Below, in pieces: positions 35,964-46,192 of a DNA stretch of 64,000 bases (positions within the stretch are counted from its first letter, which is position 1; each line of letters opens with the position of its first letter). The notes beneath the pieces were generated by a model. The model was not told where the DNA came from. It was given only the letters and a program-made list of their open reading frames with translations, and did no database searches. The DNA lies in assembly GCF_900105835.1 (NCBI RefSeq), contig NZ_LT629783.1, positions 1,612,001 through 1,676,000 on the forward strand. Reading direction: 5' to 3'. The DNA comes from Pseudomonas fragi (lineage in GTDB: Bacteria; Pseudomonadota; Gammaproteobacteria; Pseudomonadales; Pseudomonadaceae). A program made the position numbers and the translations under genes.

Positions 35964-36040
35964 TGGCGGAGCGGACCGGGCTCGAACCCGCGACCCCCGG
36001 CGTGACACATCGATGTTGCCATCGACTGCACTACCGCTCC
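35964..36040 (-). tRNA. tRNA-Asp-like gene (anticodon GTC), degenerate or remodelled
   Basis: 77 nt with encoded CCA. Acceptor stem GGAGCGG/CCGCTCC is perfect, TGTCACG places GTC at the anticodon position, and the 3' half from there is nearly that of normal tRNA-Asp. Compared from memory with Pseudomonas tRNA-Asp there are 12 changes, ten of them between positions 12 and 32. They destroy the D stem and G19/A21 and weaken the anticodon stem. In exchange the segment GTCGATG-GCAA-CATCGAT can form a seven-pair hairpin with a GNRA loop. The T stem has one mismatch (C63 to G). It is probably a pseudo-tRNA or a tRNA-derived RNA. hupB lies 54 bp upstream, and a terminator follows. Confidence 0.75.
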
Positions 36041-36094
36041 GCTGCCAAGCCTGGCGTGCGCCTGACCCGGTTGGGTAAAAGGTGTTACAGAAAC

Positions 36095-36367
36095 TTAGTT
36101 AACCGCTTCTTTCAGTGCTTTACCGGCTTTGAAGCCTGGTTTTTTGGCAGCAGGAATTTCCAGCGTTTTACCGGTCTGTGGGTTACGACCAATACGAGCA
36201 GGGCGATCGGTTACAGAGAAAGTACCAAAACCAACCAGTACCACAGAGTCGCCAGCCTTAAGAGCGCCAGTGACGGATTCGATTACTGCGTCCAGCGCAC
36301 GGCCAGCTGCAGCTTTCGGGATATCAGCAGATGCAGCGATAGCATCAATCAGTTCCGACTTGTTCAC
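36095..36367 (-). CDS. hupB: DNA-binding protein HU-beta
   Basis: 90-aa histone-like nucleoid protein. N-terminal [20 protein letters not shown], the flexible DNA-binding arm with [20 protein letters not shown] (RNPQTG conserved), and the C-terminal [16 protein letters not shown]. Acts as a dimer in DNA bending and nucleoid compaction. It lies between lon and the tRNA-Asp-like gene with its own 144-bp upstream region. No clear terminator separates it from the tRNA-like gene. Confidence 0.97.
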   Translation of the reverse strand: MNKSELIDAIAASADIPKAAAGRALDAVIESVTGALKAGDSVVLVGFGTFSVTDRPARIGRNPQTGKTLEIPAAKKPGFKAGKALKEAVN

Positions 36368-36511
36368 TCTAAGTCCCCTTATATCTATCTGAGTATGTTT
36401 CTAAAGTTTTTGGTAAAAGCAGACGACCGCTGAAGCACTTGTTGACACTTATGAGCCGCTTTATAACAAGGGCTCCAAAACGCGTCAACAAGCCCATCAG
36501 GCAAAGCCATA

Positions 36512-38908
36512 TTAATGCGTGCTAATTCTTTCCTTAGAGTCAGACTCTCGCTTGTCGTCCTTGGCAACAATCTCGGGAGCCACATCCGGCAAGGGCTCCG
36601 GGGCGTATTGCAGCGCAATTTGCAGGACTTCGTCAATCCATTTAACCGGTTTGATCTGAAGATCCTGTTTGATGTTGTCAGGAATTTCCTTCAGATCACG
36701 AACGTTTTCTTCTGGAATAATTACAGTCTTGATCCCACCACGGTGAGCTGCCAGTAATTTTTCCTTCAGGCCACCAATAGCCAGTACCTGACCACGCAAG
36801 GTAATTTCACCTGTCATGGCAACATCTGCGCGCACCGGAATCAGCGTCAATGCAGAGACCAGGGCCGTGCACATGCCCACACCGGCACTAGGGCCATCTT
36901 TAGGTGTGGCGCCTTCCGGCATATGGATGTGAATATCGCGTTTTTCGTGGAAATCCAACGGGATACCGAGGCTTTTGGCACGGCTGCGGACCACCGTCAA
37001 AGCAGCGGTGATCGACTCGACCATCACATCGCCCAACGAACCGGTCTTGATCAGCTGGCCTTTGCCAGGCACAACGGCCGCTTCGATGGTCAGCAGTTCG
37101 CCACCCACCTGGGTCCAGGCAAGGCCGGTCACCTGACCGATCTGATCCTGAACTTCAGCCAAACCGTAGCTGAATTTTCTTACACCCAAAAAGTGCTCGA
37201 GCAGCTCCGGGGTGACGGTGACGGCAAAGCGTTTTTCCAGCGCATGCTCCTTGACCGCCTTGCGGCAGATCTTCGCAATCTGGCGCTCAAGGCCCCGCAC
37301 ACCGGCTTCGCGGGTGTAATAGCGGATAATGTCGCGGATGGCTTCGTTATCAAACGCCAGCTCGCCCTTCTTCAAGCCATTGGCTTCAATTTGTTTCGGG
37401 GCCAGGTATTTGACGGCAATATTGATTTTTTCGTCTTCGGTGTAGCCAGGCAGACGAATGACTTCCATCCGGTCCAGCAAGGCTGGCGGGATGTTCATCG
37501 AGTTGGAGGTACACAGGAACATCACATCGGACAGGTCGTAGTCGACCTCGAGGTAATGATCGTTGAAATTGTGGTTCTGCTCGGGATCCAGCACCTCAAG
37601 CAATGCCGAAGCCGGATCGCCACGCATGTCGCTGCCCATCTTGTCGATTTCATCGAGCAGGAACAACGGGTTGCGCACGCCAACCTTGGTCATCTTTTGA
37701 ATCAATCTTCCTGGCATCGAACCGATGTAAGTACGGCGATGGCCACGGATTTCCGCTTCATCACGCACGCCACCCAAGGCCATGCGTACAAATTTACGGT
37801 TTGTTGCGTGGGCAATAGACTCGGCGAGCGAGGTTTTACCGACGCCCGGAGGACCGACCAGGCACAGAACCGGGCCACGAATTTTCTTCACGCGTTTTTG
37901 TACGGCGAGATATTCGAGGATCCGCTCTTTGACTTCGTCCAGACCGTAGTGGTCTGCATCCAGGATGTCTTCGGCGCGCTTGAGATCCAGACGCACCTTG
38001 CTCTGGGCCTTCCACGGCACCTGCACCAGCCAGTCGATGTAGGAGCGCACCACCGTGGCTTCTGCAGACATTGGCGACATTTGCTTGAGCTTGTTCAGCT
38101 CGGCCTGGGCCTTGGCCATTGCATCTTTGGGCAGGCCGGCAGCATCGATACGCTTTTTCAGCTCTTCGATTTCATTGTGACCTTCGTCACCATCACCCAG
38201 CTCTTTCTGAATGGCCTTCATCTGCTCATTCAGGTAGTACTCGCGCTGGCTGCGCTCCATTTGCTTTTTAACGCGGCCACGGATGCGTTTTTCAACTTGC
38301 AGCAGGTCGATCTCGGCATCCAGCAGGGCCAGAACGTGTTCAACACGAGCCTGCAGATCGATGATTTCGAGGATTTCCTGCTTCTGCTCGATCTTGAGTG
38401 CCATATGGGCAGCCATCGTATCGACCAGACGGCTTGGCTCATCAATGCTGTTAAGCGATGACAGCACCTCGGCCGGGACTTTTTTGCCCAGTTGCACATA
38501 TTGCTCGAACTGGGACAGCAGGCTGCGCACAAACACTTCGGATTCACGATCCGGGGCAGCCACTTCGTCAATCAGGGAGACTTCGGCACTCAGATAACCA
38601 TCTGCCTGGCCAAAATGCTCGACCGCACCGCGCTGCTCACCCTCAACCAGCACCTTGACCGTGCCGTCCGGGAGTTTGAGCAATTGCAGGACAGTTGCAA
38701 TGGTGCCGACCCGATACAGAGCGTCTTCGCCCGGATCATCGTCAGCAGGATTCTTTTGAGCCAGCAGCAAAATCTGCTTGTCGCCCGTCATCGCAGCCTC
38801 AAGGGCCTCGATCGACTTCTCGCGTCCCACGAACAGTGGGATCACCATGTGCGGATAAACCACAACATCGCGCAATGGCAGGAGAGGCAATTCGATGGTT
38901 GTCTTCAT
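36512..38908 (-). CDS. lon: ATP-dependent Lon protease
   Basis: 798-aa cytoplasmic AAA+ protease for damaged and regulatory proteins. N-terminal LON substrate-binding domain from [20 protein letters not shown], then coiled regions. AAA+ domain: Walker [14 protein letters not shown], Walker [13 protein letters not shown]. Protease domain: catalytic serine in [11 protein letters not shown] and lysine in [13 protein letters not shown]. The C-terminal 40 residues after [11 protein letters not shown] are charged and variable ([16 protein letters not shown]). It is monocistronic between clpX and hupB. A heat-shock promoter is visible upstream. Confidence 0.98.
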   Translation of the reverse strand: MKTTIELPLLPLRDVVVYPHMVIPLFVGREKSIEALEAAMTGDKQILLLAQKNPADDDPGEDALYRVGTIATVLQLLKLPDGTVKVLVEGEQRGAVEHFGQADGYLSAEVSLIDEVAAPDRESEVFVRSLLSQFEQYVQLGKKVPAEVLSSLNSIDEPSRLVDTMAAHMALKIEQKQEILEIIDLQARVEHVLALLDAEIDLLQVEKRIRGRVKKQMERSQREYYLNEQMKAIQKELGDGDEGHNEIEELKKRIDAAGLPKDAMAKAQAELNKLKQMSPMSAEATVVRSYIDWLVQVPWKAQSKVRLDLKRAEDILDADHYGLDEVKERILEYLAVQKRVKKIRGPVLCLVGPPGVGKTSLAESIAHATNRKFVRMALGGVRDEAEIRGHRRTYIGSMPGRLIQKMTKVGVRNPLFLLDEIDKMGSDMRGDPASALLEVLDPEQNHNFNDHYLEVDYDLSDVMFLCTSNSMNIPPALLDRMEVIRLPGYTEDEKINIAVKYLAPKQIEANGLKKGELAFDNEAIRDIIRYYTREAGVRGLERQIAKICRKAVKEHALEKRFAVTVTPELLEHFLGVRKFSYGLAEVQDQIGQVTGLAWTQVGGELLTIEAAVVPGKGQLIKTGSLGDVMVESITAALTVVRSRAKSLGIPLDFHEKRDIHIHMPEGATPKDGPSAGVGMCTALVSALTLIPVRADVAMTGEITLRGQVLAIGGLKEKLLAAHRGGIKTVIIPEENVRDLKEIPDNIKQDLQIKPVKWIDEVLQIALQYAPEPLPDVAPEIVAKDDKRESDSKERISTH

Positions 38909-38968
38909 GATTTCGCCTCTACGGCGGCCATAAGGCCGTAATCAGATGGATGTAAGCTTGAAGCCAAG

Positions 38969-38995
38969 ATGGGGGCAGTCTTGAAAAAAAACAAG
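38969..38995 (-). promoter_or_regulatory. Candidate sigma-32 heat-shock promoter of lon
   Basis: On the minus strand CTTGTT (38995-38990), 15 bp, CCCCAT (38974-38969) followed by CT. This is close to the sigma-32 consensus CTTGAA ... CCCCATNT. Transcription would start about 55 nt before the lon ATG. Confidence 0.7.
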
Positions 38996-39005
38996 CGTTG
39001 AACGA

Positions 39006-39036
39006 CAGGAAAAACAAAGGGGCCCGAAGGCCCCTT
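39006..39036 (-). terminator. clpX intrinsic terminator
   Basis: Stem AAGGGGCC (39017-39024) with GGCCCCTT (39029-39036) and loop CGAA. On the minus strand it is followed by GTTTTTCC. It separates clpX from lon. Confidence 0.85.
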
Positions 39037-39071
39037 CTTTAACACGCAATGTGCAATGCCCGGCACTGCAT

Positions 39072-40355
39072 TTACGCGTCAGGTGCAACCTTGGCAGTCG
39101 CTTCGTTGTTTTCATAGATCAACAACGGTTTGGACTTGCCTTCTATAACGCTTTCGTCGATCACCACTTTACTCACCTCGGACTGCGAGGGGATTTCGTA
39201 CATGGTGTCGAGCAGCACGCCTTCAAGAATCGAACGCAGGCCACGGGCGCCAGTCTTGCGCTCGAGCGCTCGCTTGGCCACGGCTTTCAGGGCGTCAGCA
39301 CGGAACTCGAGGTCTACACCTTCCATCTCGAACAACTTGCCATACTGCTTGGTCAGCGCGTTCTTCGGCTCGGTCAGAATCTGCATCAAGGCAGCTTCGT
39401 CCAGCTCGTCGAGCGTTGCCAGAACAGGCAGACGACCCACGAATTCCGGGATCAGGCCAAACTTGACCAGATCGTCAGGTTCGACTTCACGCAGGGATTC
39501 GCCAACCTTCTTGCCCTCTTCCTTGCTGCGTACTTCAGCACTGAAGCCGATGCCGCCGCGAGTCGAGCGAGCCTGTACAACTTTCTCCAGGCCCGAGAAC
39601 GCACCACCACAGATAAACAGGATGTTGCGGGTATCAACCTGCAAGAACTCCTGCTGCGGGTGCTTGCGACCACCTTGCGGCGGCACGGAAGCCACGGTGC
39701 CTTCGATCAGCTTGAGCAATGCCTGCTGCACACCTTCACCGGAAACATCACGGGTAATCGAAGGGTTGTCAGACTTGCGCGAAATCTTGTCGATTTCATC
39801 AATGTAGACAATGCCCATCTGGGCTTTTTCTACGTCGTAATCGCATTTCTGCAGCAGCTTCTGAATGATGTTTTCAACATCTTCGCCCACATAACCGGCT
39901 TCGGTCAGCGTGGTCGCGTCAGCGATGGTGAAAGGCACATTCAGCAGGCGCGCCAGGGTTTCTGCCAGCAGGGTCTTACCCGAGCCGGTCGGGCCGATCA
40001 GCAGGATGTTGCTCTTGCCGAGTTCGACGTCGTCGTTCTTCTTGTCACGCTGGTTAAGGCGCTTGTAGTGGTTGTATACCGCTACAGCCAAAACCTTTTT
40101 GGCACGTTCCTGACCAATGACGTATTGATCAAGGATGCCGCTGATTTCTTTTGGCGATGGTAATTTATGCGCGCTGCTCTCGGCCTGGGCTTCCTGCACC
40201 TCCTCACGGATGATGTCATTGCACAGGTCAACGCATTCGTCGCAGATAAAGACCGAGGGGCCGGCAATCAATTTGCGCACTTCATGCTGGCTTTTGCCAC
40301 AGAAGGAGCAATAGAGCAATTTGCCGTTGTCCTCGCCGTTGCGGGTGTCAGTCAT
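39072..40355 (-). CDS. clpX: ClpXP protease ATPase subunit ClpX
   Basis: 427 aa from the ATG at 40355 ([20 protein letters not shown]). The N-terminal C4 zinc-binding domain has CSFCG and [11 protein letters not shown]+ core: Walker [16 protein letters not shown], Walker [10 protein letters not shown], pore motif near [11 protein letters not shown], and sensor region with RSTRGGIGF. ClpX unfolds tagged substrates such as ssrA-tagged proteins and feeds them to ClpP; the IGF loop (GGIGFSAE) that docks on ClpP is present. clpP lies 107 bp upstream on the same strand. Confidence 0.98.
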   Translation of the reverse strand: MTDTRNGEDNGKLLYCSFCGKSQHEVRKLIAGPSVFICDECVDLCNDIIREEVQEAQAESSAHKLPSPKEISGILDQYVIGQERAKKVLAVAVYNHYKRLNQRDKKNDDVELGKSNILLIGPTGSGKTLLAETLARLLNVPFTIADATTLTEAGYVGEDVENIIQKLLQKCDYDVEKAQMGIVYIDEIDKISRKSDNPSITRDVSGEGVQQALLKLIEGTVASVPPQGGRKHPQQEFLQVDTRNILFICGGAFSGLEKVVQARSTRGGIGFSAEVRSKEEGKKVGESLREVEPDDLVKFGLIPEFVGRLPVLATLDELDEAALMQILTEPKNALTKQYGKLFEMEGVDLEFRADALKAVAKRALERKTGARGLRSILEGVLLDTMYEIPSQSEVSKVVIDESVIEGKSKPLLIYENNEATAKVAPDA

Positions 40356-40401
40356 TCGATCGATCCAAATCCGATAGGCTTGCAACACAAGATGAAGGCA
40401 A

Positions 40402-40425
40402 CTGCGGGCTTTTTCAAGCCCGCAG
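40402..40425 (-). other. Hairpin between clpP and clpX
   Basis: Perfect 10-bp stem 40402-40411 with 40416-40425, loop of four bases. No T-run on the minus strand, so it is more likely an mRNA-stabilising or processing hairpin, or a partial attenuator, than a full terminator. Confidence 0.6.
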
Positions 40426-40462
40426 GTGGTCGGTTAGCCCAACCACCCCCAATTTGAGCTGC

Positions 40463-41104
40463 TTAAGCGGGCATTTGACGCTTGCTGAACACAGAGTCGA
40501 TCAAACCGTATTCGGTTGCACGCTCGGCGCTCATGAAGTTGTCACGCTCGGTGTCGCGCTCGATGGTTTCGAGAGTCTGGCCCGTGTGGTGAGCCAGCAG
40601 CGAGTTCAAGCGATGACGGATGTTAAGGATTTCCTTGGCATGAATGTCGATATCCGACGCCTGGCCCTGGAAACCGCCCAGCGGCTGGTGAATCATCATG
40701 CGCGAGTTCGGCAGGCAGTGACGCTTGCCCGGTGCGCCACCGGCCAACAGGAAGGCACCCATGCTGCAGGCCTGGCCGATGCAGATGGTCGACACGTCAG
40801 GCTTGATGAATTGCATGGTGTCGTAGATCGACATGCCTGCAGTCACCGAACCGCCCGGCGAGTTGATGTACAGGTGGATGTCCTTGTCCGGGTTCTCGGC
40901 CTCAAGGAACAGCAGCTGCGCCGCCACCAGGTTGGCCATGTAGTCTTCTACGGGGCCGACCAGGAAGATGATTCGCTCCTTCAGGAGGCGCGAGTAGATG
41001 TCGTAAGCGCGTTCGCCACGGGCGGACTGCTCGACAACCATCGGGACCAGGCCGCCAGCGGCGTGGATATCAGAGTTCTGCTGAATATAAGAATTGCGGG
41101 ACAT
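40463..41104 (-). CDS. clpP: ATP-dependent Clp protease proteolytic subunit
   Basis: 213-aa serine protease forming the tetradecameric barrel. Catalytic triad Ser114 (GQACSMGAF), His139 ([11 protein letters not shown]) and Asp188 (ERDTERDNF), with the same spacing as E. coli ClpP. A short propeptide-like N-terminus ([18 protein letters not shown]) precedes [20 protein letters not shown]. Lies between tig and clpX on the same strand, the usual tig-clpP-clpX order. Confidence 0.98.
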   Translation of the reverse strand: MSRNSYIQQNSDIHAAGGLVPMVVEQSARGERAYDIYSRLLKERIIFLVGPVEDYMANLVAAQLLFLEAENPDKDIHLYINSPGGSVTAGMSIYDTMQFIKPDVSTICIGQACSMGAFLLAGGAPGKRHCLPNSRMMIHQPLGGFQGQASDIDIHAKEILNIRHRLNSLLAHHTGQTLETIERDTERDNFMSAERATEYGLIDSVFSKRQMPA

Positions 41105-41142
41105 GTCCGGCAGTCACTCCCAAATAGTCTTGTCTGGATACG

Positions 41143-41169
41143 CATAAGCCAGCTCGAGGCTGGCTTATG
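41143..41169 (-). other. Hairpin between tig and clpP
   Basis: Perfect 11-bp stem CATAAGCCAGC/GCTGGCTTATG around TCGAG. No T-run on the minus strand, so it probably marks an intercistronic processing or attenuation point. Confidence 0.6.
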
Positions 41170-41194
41170 GTTGTGTTTTCTAACGAGTCAGAAA

Positions 41195-42505
41195 TCAGTC
41201 GGCTTGTGGAGCTTCCACCGGCTTGACAGCTTCTTCGTAAGAGACCGCTTTATCGGTCACCTTGGCCTTCTGCAGAACAGTATCCACAACTTGCTCTTCC
41301 AGCACAACCGAACGAACCTCGTTCAATTGAGCGTCGTTTTTGTAGTACCAAGCTACAACCTGCTCTGGCTCCTGGTAAGCGGAAGCCATTTCCTGAATCA
41401 TTTCGCGAACGCGATCTTCGTCAGGCTTGAGGTCGAACTGCTTGACCACTTCAGCCACGATCAGGCCCAGCACTACGCGGCGGTTGGCTTGCTCTTCGAA
41501 CAGCTCGGCCGGCAGTTGGTCTGGCTTGATGTTGCCACCGAACTGTTGAACAGCCTGCACGCGCAGACGGTCAACTTCGTTGGCCAGCAGGGATTTAGGC
41601 ACTTCGATCGGGTTGGCAGCCAGCAGGCCGTCCATTACCTGGTTCTTGACCTTGGACTTGATCGCCTGACGCAGTTCACGCTCCATGTTCTTGCGAACTT
41701 CGGCGCGGAAACCTTCCAGACCGGTTTCCTTGATGCCGAACTGGGCGAAGAACTCTTCGTTCAGTTCTGGCAGCTTAGGCTCGGAAACAGTGTTCACGGT
41801 TACGGTGAACTCGGCTTCTTTGCCAGCCAGGTCCAGGTTCTGGTAGTCAGCAGGGAAAGTCAGTTTCAGAACGCGTTCTTCACCGGCTTTGGCGCCTACC
41901 AGGCCTTCTTCGAAGCCAGGAATCATACGGCCCGAACCCAGGACCAGCTGAGTACCGGTGGCGGAGCCGCCAGCGAATACTTCGCCGTCTACCTTGCCAA
42001 CGAAATCGATGTTCAGTTGATCATCGTTCTGGGCAGCACGATCAGTCACTTCAAAGCGGGTGTTCTGCTTGCGCAGCACGTCCAGCATCTTGTCCAGGTC
42101 GGCATCAGCCACTTCGGCGCTCAGGCGCTCGATAGCGATGGTATCCAGACCGGTTACTTCGAATTCAGGGAATACTTCGAAAGTAGCAACGTATTCCAGA
42201 TCTTTGCCTTTTTCGAAAACTTTAGGCTCGATCGAAGGAGCACCGGCCGGGTTCAGCTTCTGCTCAACCACAGCTTCGTAGAACGAAGACTGGACTACAT
42301 TGCCCAGCGCTTCCTGGCGCGCATCAGCTTCGTAACGCTGACGGATTACGCTCATTGGCACCTTGCCTGGACGGAAGCCCGGGATCTTGGCCTTTTGGGC
42401 AGTCTGTTGCAGACGCTTGTTGACTTCAGCCTCAATACGCTCAGCTGGCACGCCAATGGTCATGCGACGCTCAAGAGCGGAAGTATTTTCAACAGAAACT
42501 TGCAT
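41195..42505 (-). CDS. tig: Trigger factor
   Basis: 436-aa ribosome-bound chaperone from the ATG at 42505. The N-terminal ribosome-binding domain starts [20 protein letters not shown] and contains the docking signature GFRPGKVP. A central FKBP-type isomerase domain spans about residues 160-245 ([31 protein letters not shown]), and a helical C-terminal chaperone domain follows. Longer frames upstream add non-conserved residues. First gene of tig-clpP-clpX. Confidence 0.97.
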   Translation of the reverse strand: MQVSVENTSALERRMTIGVPAERIEAEVNKRLQQTAQKAKIPGFRPGKVPMSVIRQRYEADARQEALGNVVQSSFYEAVVEQKLNPAGAPSIEPKVFEKGKDLEYVATFEVFPEFEVTGLDTIAIERLSAEVADADLDKMLDVLRKQNTRFEVTDRAAQNDDQLNIDFVGKVDGEVFAGGSATGTQLVLGSGRMIPGFEEGLVGAKAGEERVLKLTFPADYQNLDLAGKEAEFTVTVNTVSEPKLPELNEEFFAQFGIKETGLEGFRAEVRKNMERELRQAIKSKVKNQVMDGLLAANPIEVPKSLLANEVDRLRVQAVQQFGGNIKPDQLPAELFEEQANRRVVLGLIVAEVVKQFDLKPDEDRVREMIQEMASAYQEPEQVVAWYYKNDAQLNEVRSVVLEEQVVDTVLQKAKVTDKAVSYEEAVKPVEAPQAD

Positions 42506-42823
42506 GGATATTCCTCGTTGCACAGACATTAGCCGGCCGTTTCCGACCCCATAATCAAGGGCAAGCATTCTAGTGGGTCAAACTCAAGAAGTCACCCTAC
42601 CGCAAACACCCTGGGAAACGGCCGACAGAAATTAAGTAAAAGCAGCCATCCGCCTCGCCTTCTATATAGATAGAAGACTGCACTGATCAATTGGCGATAA
42701 CGGGCAGCCTTTGGAGCCACCCCGATCTGCGCGCATTGTCACACAAATCGCAGAGGACGCTAAGCATGCGGGAAACAAGGCGCCGAGCGACACCCCTGTG
42801 TGCGATTGTCAAACCGCAGGTAC
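42506..42823. other. Intergenic region upstream of tig
   Basis: About 318 bp between tig and the tRNA terminator without a gene. It should carry the tig promoter (AT-rich segment before 42600), but no box pair is convincing. Confidence 0.45.
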
Positions 42824-42855
42824 AAAAAAACGCCAGAGGATTAGTCTGGCGTTTT
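42824..42855 (-). terminator. Terminator of the tRNA operon
   Basis: 11-bp stem 42827-42837 with 42845-42855 (ACGCCAGA/TCTGGCGT), loop of seven, then seven T on the minus strand. Placed right after the last tRNA. Confidence 0.9.
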
Positions 42856-42864
42856 CTTTTAATA

Positions 42865-42941
42865 TGGGGTGGACGAAGGGGATCGAACCCTCGACAACGG
42901 GAGTCACAATCCCGTGCTCTACCAACTGAGCTACGCCCACC
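42865..42941 (-). tRNA. tRNA-His (GTG), copy 2
   Basis: Minus-strand cloverleaf with acceptor GTGGGCG/CGTCCAC, the extra G at position -1 opposite C73 that marks tRNA-His, anticodon GTG in ATTGTGA, T loop TTCGATC, and encoded CCA at 42865-42867. Sequence identical to the other tRNA-His in the cluster. Last of four tRNAs. Confidence 0.95.
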
Positions 42942-43025
42942 ATAGTGCGCTTACAACCCTGCCCGCTCCTGAAAGCAAACAGTTACAACCAAAGAAAAAG
43001 CCGCTACAAGCGGCCTATCCAAATT

Positions 43026-43110
43026 TGGTGCGGACGGAGAGACTCGAACTCTCACACCTTGCGGCGCTGGAACCTAAATCCAGTGTGTCTACCAATTCCA
43101 CCACATCCGC
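43026..43110 (-). tRNA. tRNA-Leu (TAG)
   Basis: 85-nt class II tRNA. GCGGATG/CGTCCGC acceptor, anticodon TAG in ATTTAGG, long variable arm (GCGCCGCAAGGTGT), T loop TTCGAGT, encoded CCA at 43026-43028. Reads CUN leucine codons. Confidence 0.95.
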
Positions 43111-43166
43111 ATTTCAAACTTCTGAAGCAAAGACGCCAGATTTTTAATCTGGCGGCTTTCTAAATA

Positions 43167-43243
43167 TGGGGTGGACGAAGGGGATCGAACCCTCGACAAC
43201 GGGAGTCACAATCCCGTGCTCTACCAACTGAGCTACGCCCACC
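43167..43243 (-). tRNA. tRNA-His (GTG), copy 1
   Basis: Identical to the tRNA-His at 42865-42941, with G-1 and encoded CCA. The two copies flank the tRNA-Leu and form an operon with tRNA-Arg. Confidence 0.95.
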
Positions 43244-43283
43244 ATATTGCCTGTACTGCTTTACTTGTGCCAAAGCTGCCTAA

Positions 43284-43360
43284 TGGCGCACCCGGCAGGA
43301 CTCGAACCTGCGACCATCCGCTTAGAAGGCGGATGCTCTATCCAGCTGAGCTACGGGCGC
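43284..43360 (-). tRNA. tRNA-Arg (TCT)
   Basis: 77 nt. Acceptor GCGCCCG/CGGGTGC, anticodon TCT in CTTCTAA, T loop TTCGAGT, encoded CCA at 43284-43286. First gene of the tRNA operon; reads AGA/AGG. Confidence 0.95.
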
Positions 43361-43481
43361 ATTGTTAGCCTGTATTCTTTGACGACTACAAACCAATTGC
43401 CTTCAGTATCACCAAGCTGGACAACAACTTCGCTCTACCTTCTTAACCAGTGCTAGGCTGTGCCCGACAAGTGCGACGAAT

Positions 43482-43508
43482 GTTATAGGTGAGCCTGTAA
43501 CCCGTCAA
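43482..43508 (-). promoter_or_regulatory. Promoter of the tRNA operon
   Basis: Minus strand TTGACG (43508-43503), 15 bp, TATAAC (43487-43482). Both boxes match sigma-70 well, though the spacer is short. The start would be about 115 nt before tRNA-Arg. Confidence 0.6.
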
Positions 43509-43640
43509 CTGTTTTTTAAAAAAAGTTTAGAAATATAAAGGAGTTAGGGCAATAAACAGACCAGGCGCCTTTGCCCTCGCGCCACGGCATGCGAGAATGC
43601 ACGTCCTTTTTCCACCCTTTACGATGGTTAATCACGCGTA

Positions 43641-44498
43641 ATGACTGCACAACTAATCGACGGTAAAGCGATCGCCGCCAGCCTGCGCCAGCAGATTGCC
43701 AAACGTGTCGCCGAGCGTCACGAGCAAGGCCTGCGCACCCCTGGTCTGGCAGTGATTCTGGTCGGCAGCGATCCTGCTTCCCAGGTTTATGTTTCGCACA
43801 AGCGTAAAGACTGCGAAGAGGTAGGCTTTATTTCCCAAGCCTATGACCTGCCTTCTGACACTACCCAACAGGACCTGACCGACCTGATCGACCGTCTCAA
43901 TGACGACGCGAACATCGACGGCATCCTGCTGCAACTGCCATTGCCCGCCCATCTGGATGCCTCCAGACTGCTGGAGCGCATTCGCCCGGACAAAGACGTC
44001 GACGGTTTCCACCCTTATAACGTCGGCCGCCTGGCCCAGCGCATCCCGCTGCTGCGCCCATGCACTCCCAAAGGCATCATGGCCCTGCTGGAAAGCACCG
44101 GCCAGGACCTGTACGGCATGGACGCAGTGATTGTCGGCGCTTCCAACATCGTTGGCCGCCCGATGGCGATGGAATTGTTGCTGGCTGGCTGCACCGTGAC
44201 CGTGACCCACCGCTTCACCAAGGACCTGGCCGGCCACGTTGGCCGCGCCGATCTGGTGGTGGTAGCTGCCGGCAAGCCTGGCCTGGTCAAGGGCGAGTGG
44301 ATCAAGGAAGGCGCCATCGTGATCGACGTGGGCATCAACCGCCAGGCGGATGGCAAGCTGGTGGGCGACGTGGTTTACGAGACCGCCCTGCCCCGCGCCG
44401 GCTGGATCACCCCGGTGCCGGGCGGCGTTGGCCCGATGACCCGTGCCTGCCTGCTGGAAAACACCTTGTACGCAGCCGAAGAATTGCACGGCAAATAG
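43641..44498 (+). CDS. folD: Bifunctional methylenetetrahydrofolate dehydrogenase / methenyl-THF cyclohydrolase
   Basis: 285-aa cytosolic enzyme of one-carbon metabolism using NADP. FolD signatures: [22 protein letters not shown] with the catalytic lysine, [21 protein letters not shown], and the NADP loop [16 protein letters not shown]. The C-terminal [18 protein letters not shown] is diagnostic. The start is the ATG at 43641. It diverges from the tRNA operon and is followed by a strong terminator. Confidence 0.98.
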   Translation: MTAQLIDGKAIAASLRQQIAKRVAERHEQGLRTPGLAVILVGSDPASQVYVSHKRKDCEEVGFISQAYDLPSDTTQQDLTDLIDRLNDDANIDGILLQLPLPAHLDASRLLERIRPDKDVDGFHPYNVGRLAQRIPLLRPCTPKGIMALLESTGQDLYGMDAVIVGASNIVGRPMAMELLLAGCTVTVTHRFTKDLAGHVGRADLVVVAAGKPGLVKGEWIKEGAIVIDVGINRQADGKLVGDVVYETALPRAGWITPVPGGVGPMTRACLLENTLYAAEELHGK

Positions 44499-44511
44499 TG
44501 CAAAGCGCTGC

Positions 44512-44542
44512 AAAAAAACGGCACCTTCGGGTGCCGTTTTTA
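44512..44542 (+). terminator. folD intrinsic terminator
   Basis: Stem AAAAACGGCACC (44514-44525) with GGTGCCGTTTTT (44530-44541) and a TTCG loop. Confidence 0.92.
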
Positions 44543-44587
44543 TTGGCGCCGCTAAAAACCGGACAAACAAAAGCCCGCACTTGGCGC

Positions 44588-44750
44588 AATGCTGTTCACT
44601 TAAGAGCAACGCAGTTCAAGTGTGGGAGCGGGCTTGCTCGCGATGGCCTTCAGAACACCGCATTTACTTGGTAAATACGCGTCATCATTTACGACCATCG
44701 CGAGCAAGCCCGCTCCCACACAGGCACAAATCGTTTAAGTGAACAACATT
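44588..44750. repeat. REP (family B) nested in a longer inverted repeat
   Basis: The REP palindrome 44621-44720 (TGTGGGAGCGGGCTTGCTCG and complement) is flanked by an outer inverted repeat, AATGCTGTTCACTTAA (44588-44603) and TTAAGTGAACAACATT (44735-44750), 15 of 16 matched. The other family B copies lack this outer pair. Confidence 0.8.
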
Positions 44751-44787
44751 ACGCACTTGGCGGGCCGTTGTTCAAACAACGAGCAAC

Positions 44788-46170
44788 CTAGTCAGCCAGC
44801 CGCCAGGTTGTCCCGCCTTTACTGTCTTCCAGCACTACACCCATTGCCGCGAGCTGATCACGGATACGGTCAGACTCCGCCCAGTCCTTGCCGGCACGGG
44901 CAGCCAGACGCGCATCGATCAAAGCCTGCACCTGAGCGGCATCGACCTTGCCTTCAGCACCTGCCTGCAGGAAGTCGTCAGCCTCAAGCTGCAACACACC
45001 CAGCACATCGGCCAACTGCTTGAGGCGCGCTGCCAGACCGGCAGCCGCCTGCAAATCGGTTTCACGCAAGCGGTTGATCTCGCGAACCATCTCGAACAGC
45101 ACCGCACAGGCTTCCGGCGTACCGAAGTCGTCGTTCATGACCTGGGTAAAACGCTCAACAAACGCCTCACCACCGGCCGGGGCAACTTTCGGCAAGCCTT
45201 TAAGCGCGTTGTAGAAACGATCCAGGGCTGCCTTGGCATCCTTGAGATTGTCTTCCGAATAGTTGATCGAGCTACGGTAGTGGCTCGACACCAACAGATA
45301 ACGCACCACCTCCGGGTGATATTTCGCCAGAACGTCGCGAATGGTGAAGAAGTTGTTCAAGGACTTGGACATCTTCTCGCCATTGATGCGAATCATCCCG
45401 CAATGCATCCAGGCATTGGCGTAGGTTTTACCCGTGGCCGCCTCGCTTTGCGCGATTTCGTTCTCATGGTGCGGAAACTCCAGGTCGCTGCCGCCGCCAT
45501 GAATATCGAACGTCTCACCCAGGCAGCAGGTGGACATCACCGAGCATTCGATATGCCAGCCCGGACGACCCGGGCCCCACGGCGATTCCCAGCTCGGCTC
45601 GCCCGGCTTGACGCCTTTCCACAGCACGAAGTCCAGCGGATCGTCCTTGGCCTCATCGACCTCGATGCGCGCGCCGATACGCAGATCCTCGATCTTTTTG
45701 CGCGACAGCTTGCCGTAGCCCATGAACTTGGCAACGCGGTAGTACACGTCACCATTGCCCGGGGCATAGGCGTAACCCTTGTCGATCAGGGTCTGGATCA
45801 TTGCGTGCATGCCAGGGATATGGTCCGTGGCACGGGGCTCCATATCCGGCTTGAGGATATTGAGGCGCGCCTCGTCTTCATGCATTGCCGCAATCATGCG
45901 CTCGGTCAGCGCCTCGAAAGGCTCGCCGTTTTCGCGGGCACGATTGATGATCTTGTCTTCAATGTCCGTGATATTGCGCACATAGGTCAGGTTATAACCG
46001 CTGAAACGCAACCAGCGGGTCACCAGATCGAAGGCAATCATGCTGCGACCATGGCCAATGTGGCAGTAGTCGTACACGGTCATGCCGCACACGTACATGC
46101 GAACATTGTTGCCGTCCAGCGGCTTGAAAACTTCTTTGCTCTTGGTGAGCGTGTTGTAGATCGTAAGCAC
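44788..46170 (-). CDS. cysS: Cysteinyl-tRNA synthetase
   Basis: 460 aa from a GTG at 46170 with AAGGA at 8 nt; this gives the family N-terminus [20 protein letters not shown] longer frame into the glnS gap is not supported. Class I synthetase: zinc and HIGH region [26 protein letters not shown] and HHENE zinc ligands, and KMSKS in [11 protein letters not shown]-terminal DALR-like anticodon domain. 22 bp after glnS on the same strand, so probably one operon. Confidence 0.97.
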   Translation of the reverse strand: MLTIYNTLTKSKEVFKPLDGNNVRMYVCGMTVYDYCHIGHGRSMIAFDLVTRWLRFSGYNLTYVRNITDIEDKIINRARENGEPFEALTERMIAAMHEDEARLNILKPDMEPRATDHIPGMHAMIQTLIDKGYAYAPGNGDVYYRVAKFMGYGKLSRKKIEDLRIGARIEVDEAKDDPLDFVLWKGVKPGEPSWESPWGPGRPGWHIECSVMSTCCLGETFDIHGGGSDLEFPHHENEIAQSEAATGKTYANAWMHCGMIRINGEKMSKSLNNFFTIRDVLAKYHPEVVRYLLVSSHYRSSINYSEDNLKDAKAALDRFYNALKGLPKVAPAGGEAFVERFTQVMNDDFGTPEACAVLFEMVREINRLRETDLQAAAGLAARLKQLADVLGVLQLEADDFLQAGAEGKVDAAQVQALIDARLAARAGKDWAESDRIRDQLAAMGVVLEDSKGGTTWRLAD

Positions 46171-46192
46171 GGCTTGTTCCTTCAAAACTTGA

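Noticed and set aside
36923..38461. 512-aa plus-strand frame opposite lon
   Set aside because: Lon motifs are intact on the minus strand and the antisense frame has no recognisable domain.
40454..42532. 692-aa plus-strand frame opposite clpP and tig
   Set aside because: It covers two unrelated genes and their gap, which identifies it as an antisense artefact.
42865..43360. tRNA cluster as an integration site of a genomic island
   Set aside because: No integrase gene and no direct repeat of a tRNA 3' end were seen; the flanking genes keep the usual Pseudomonas order.
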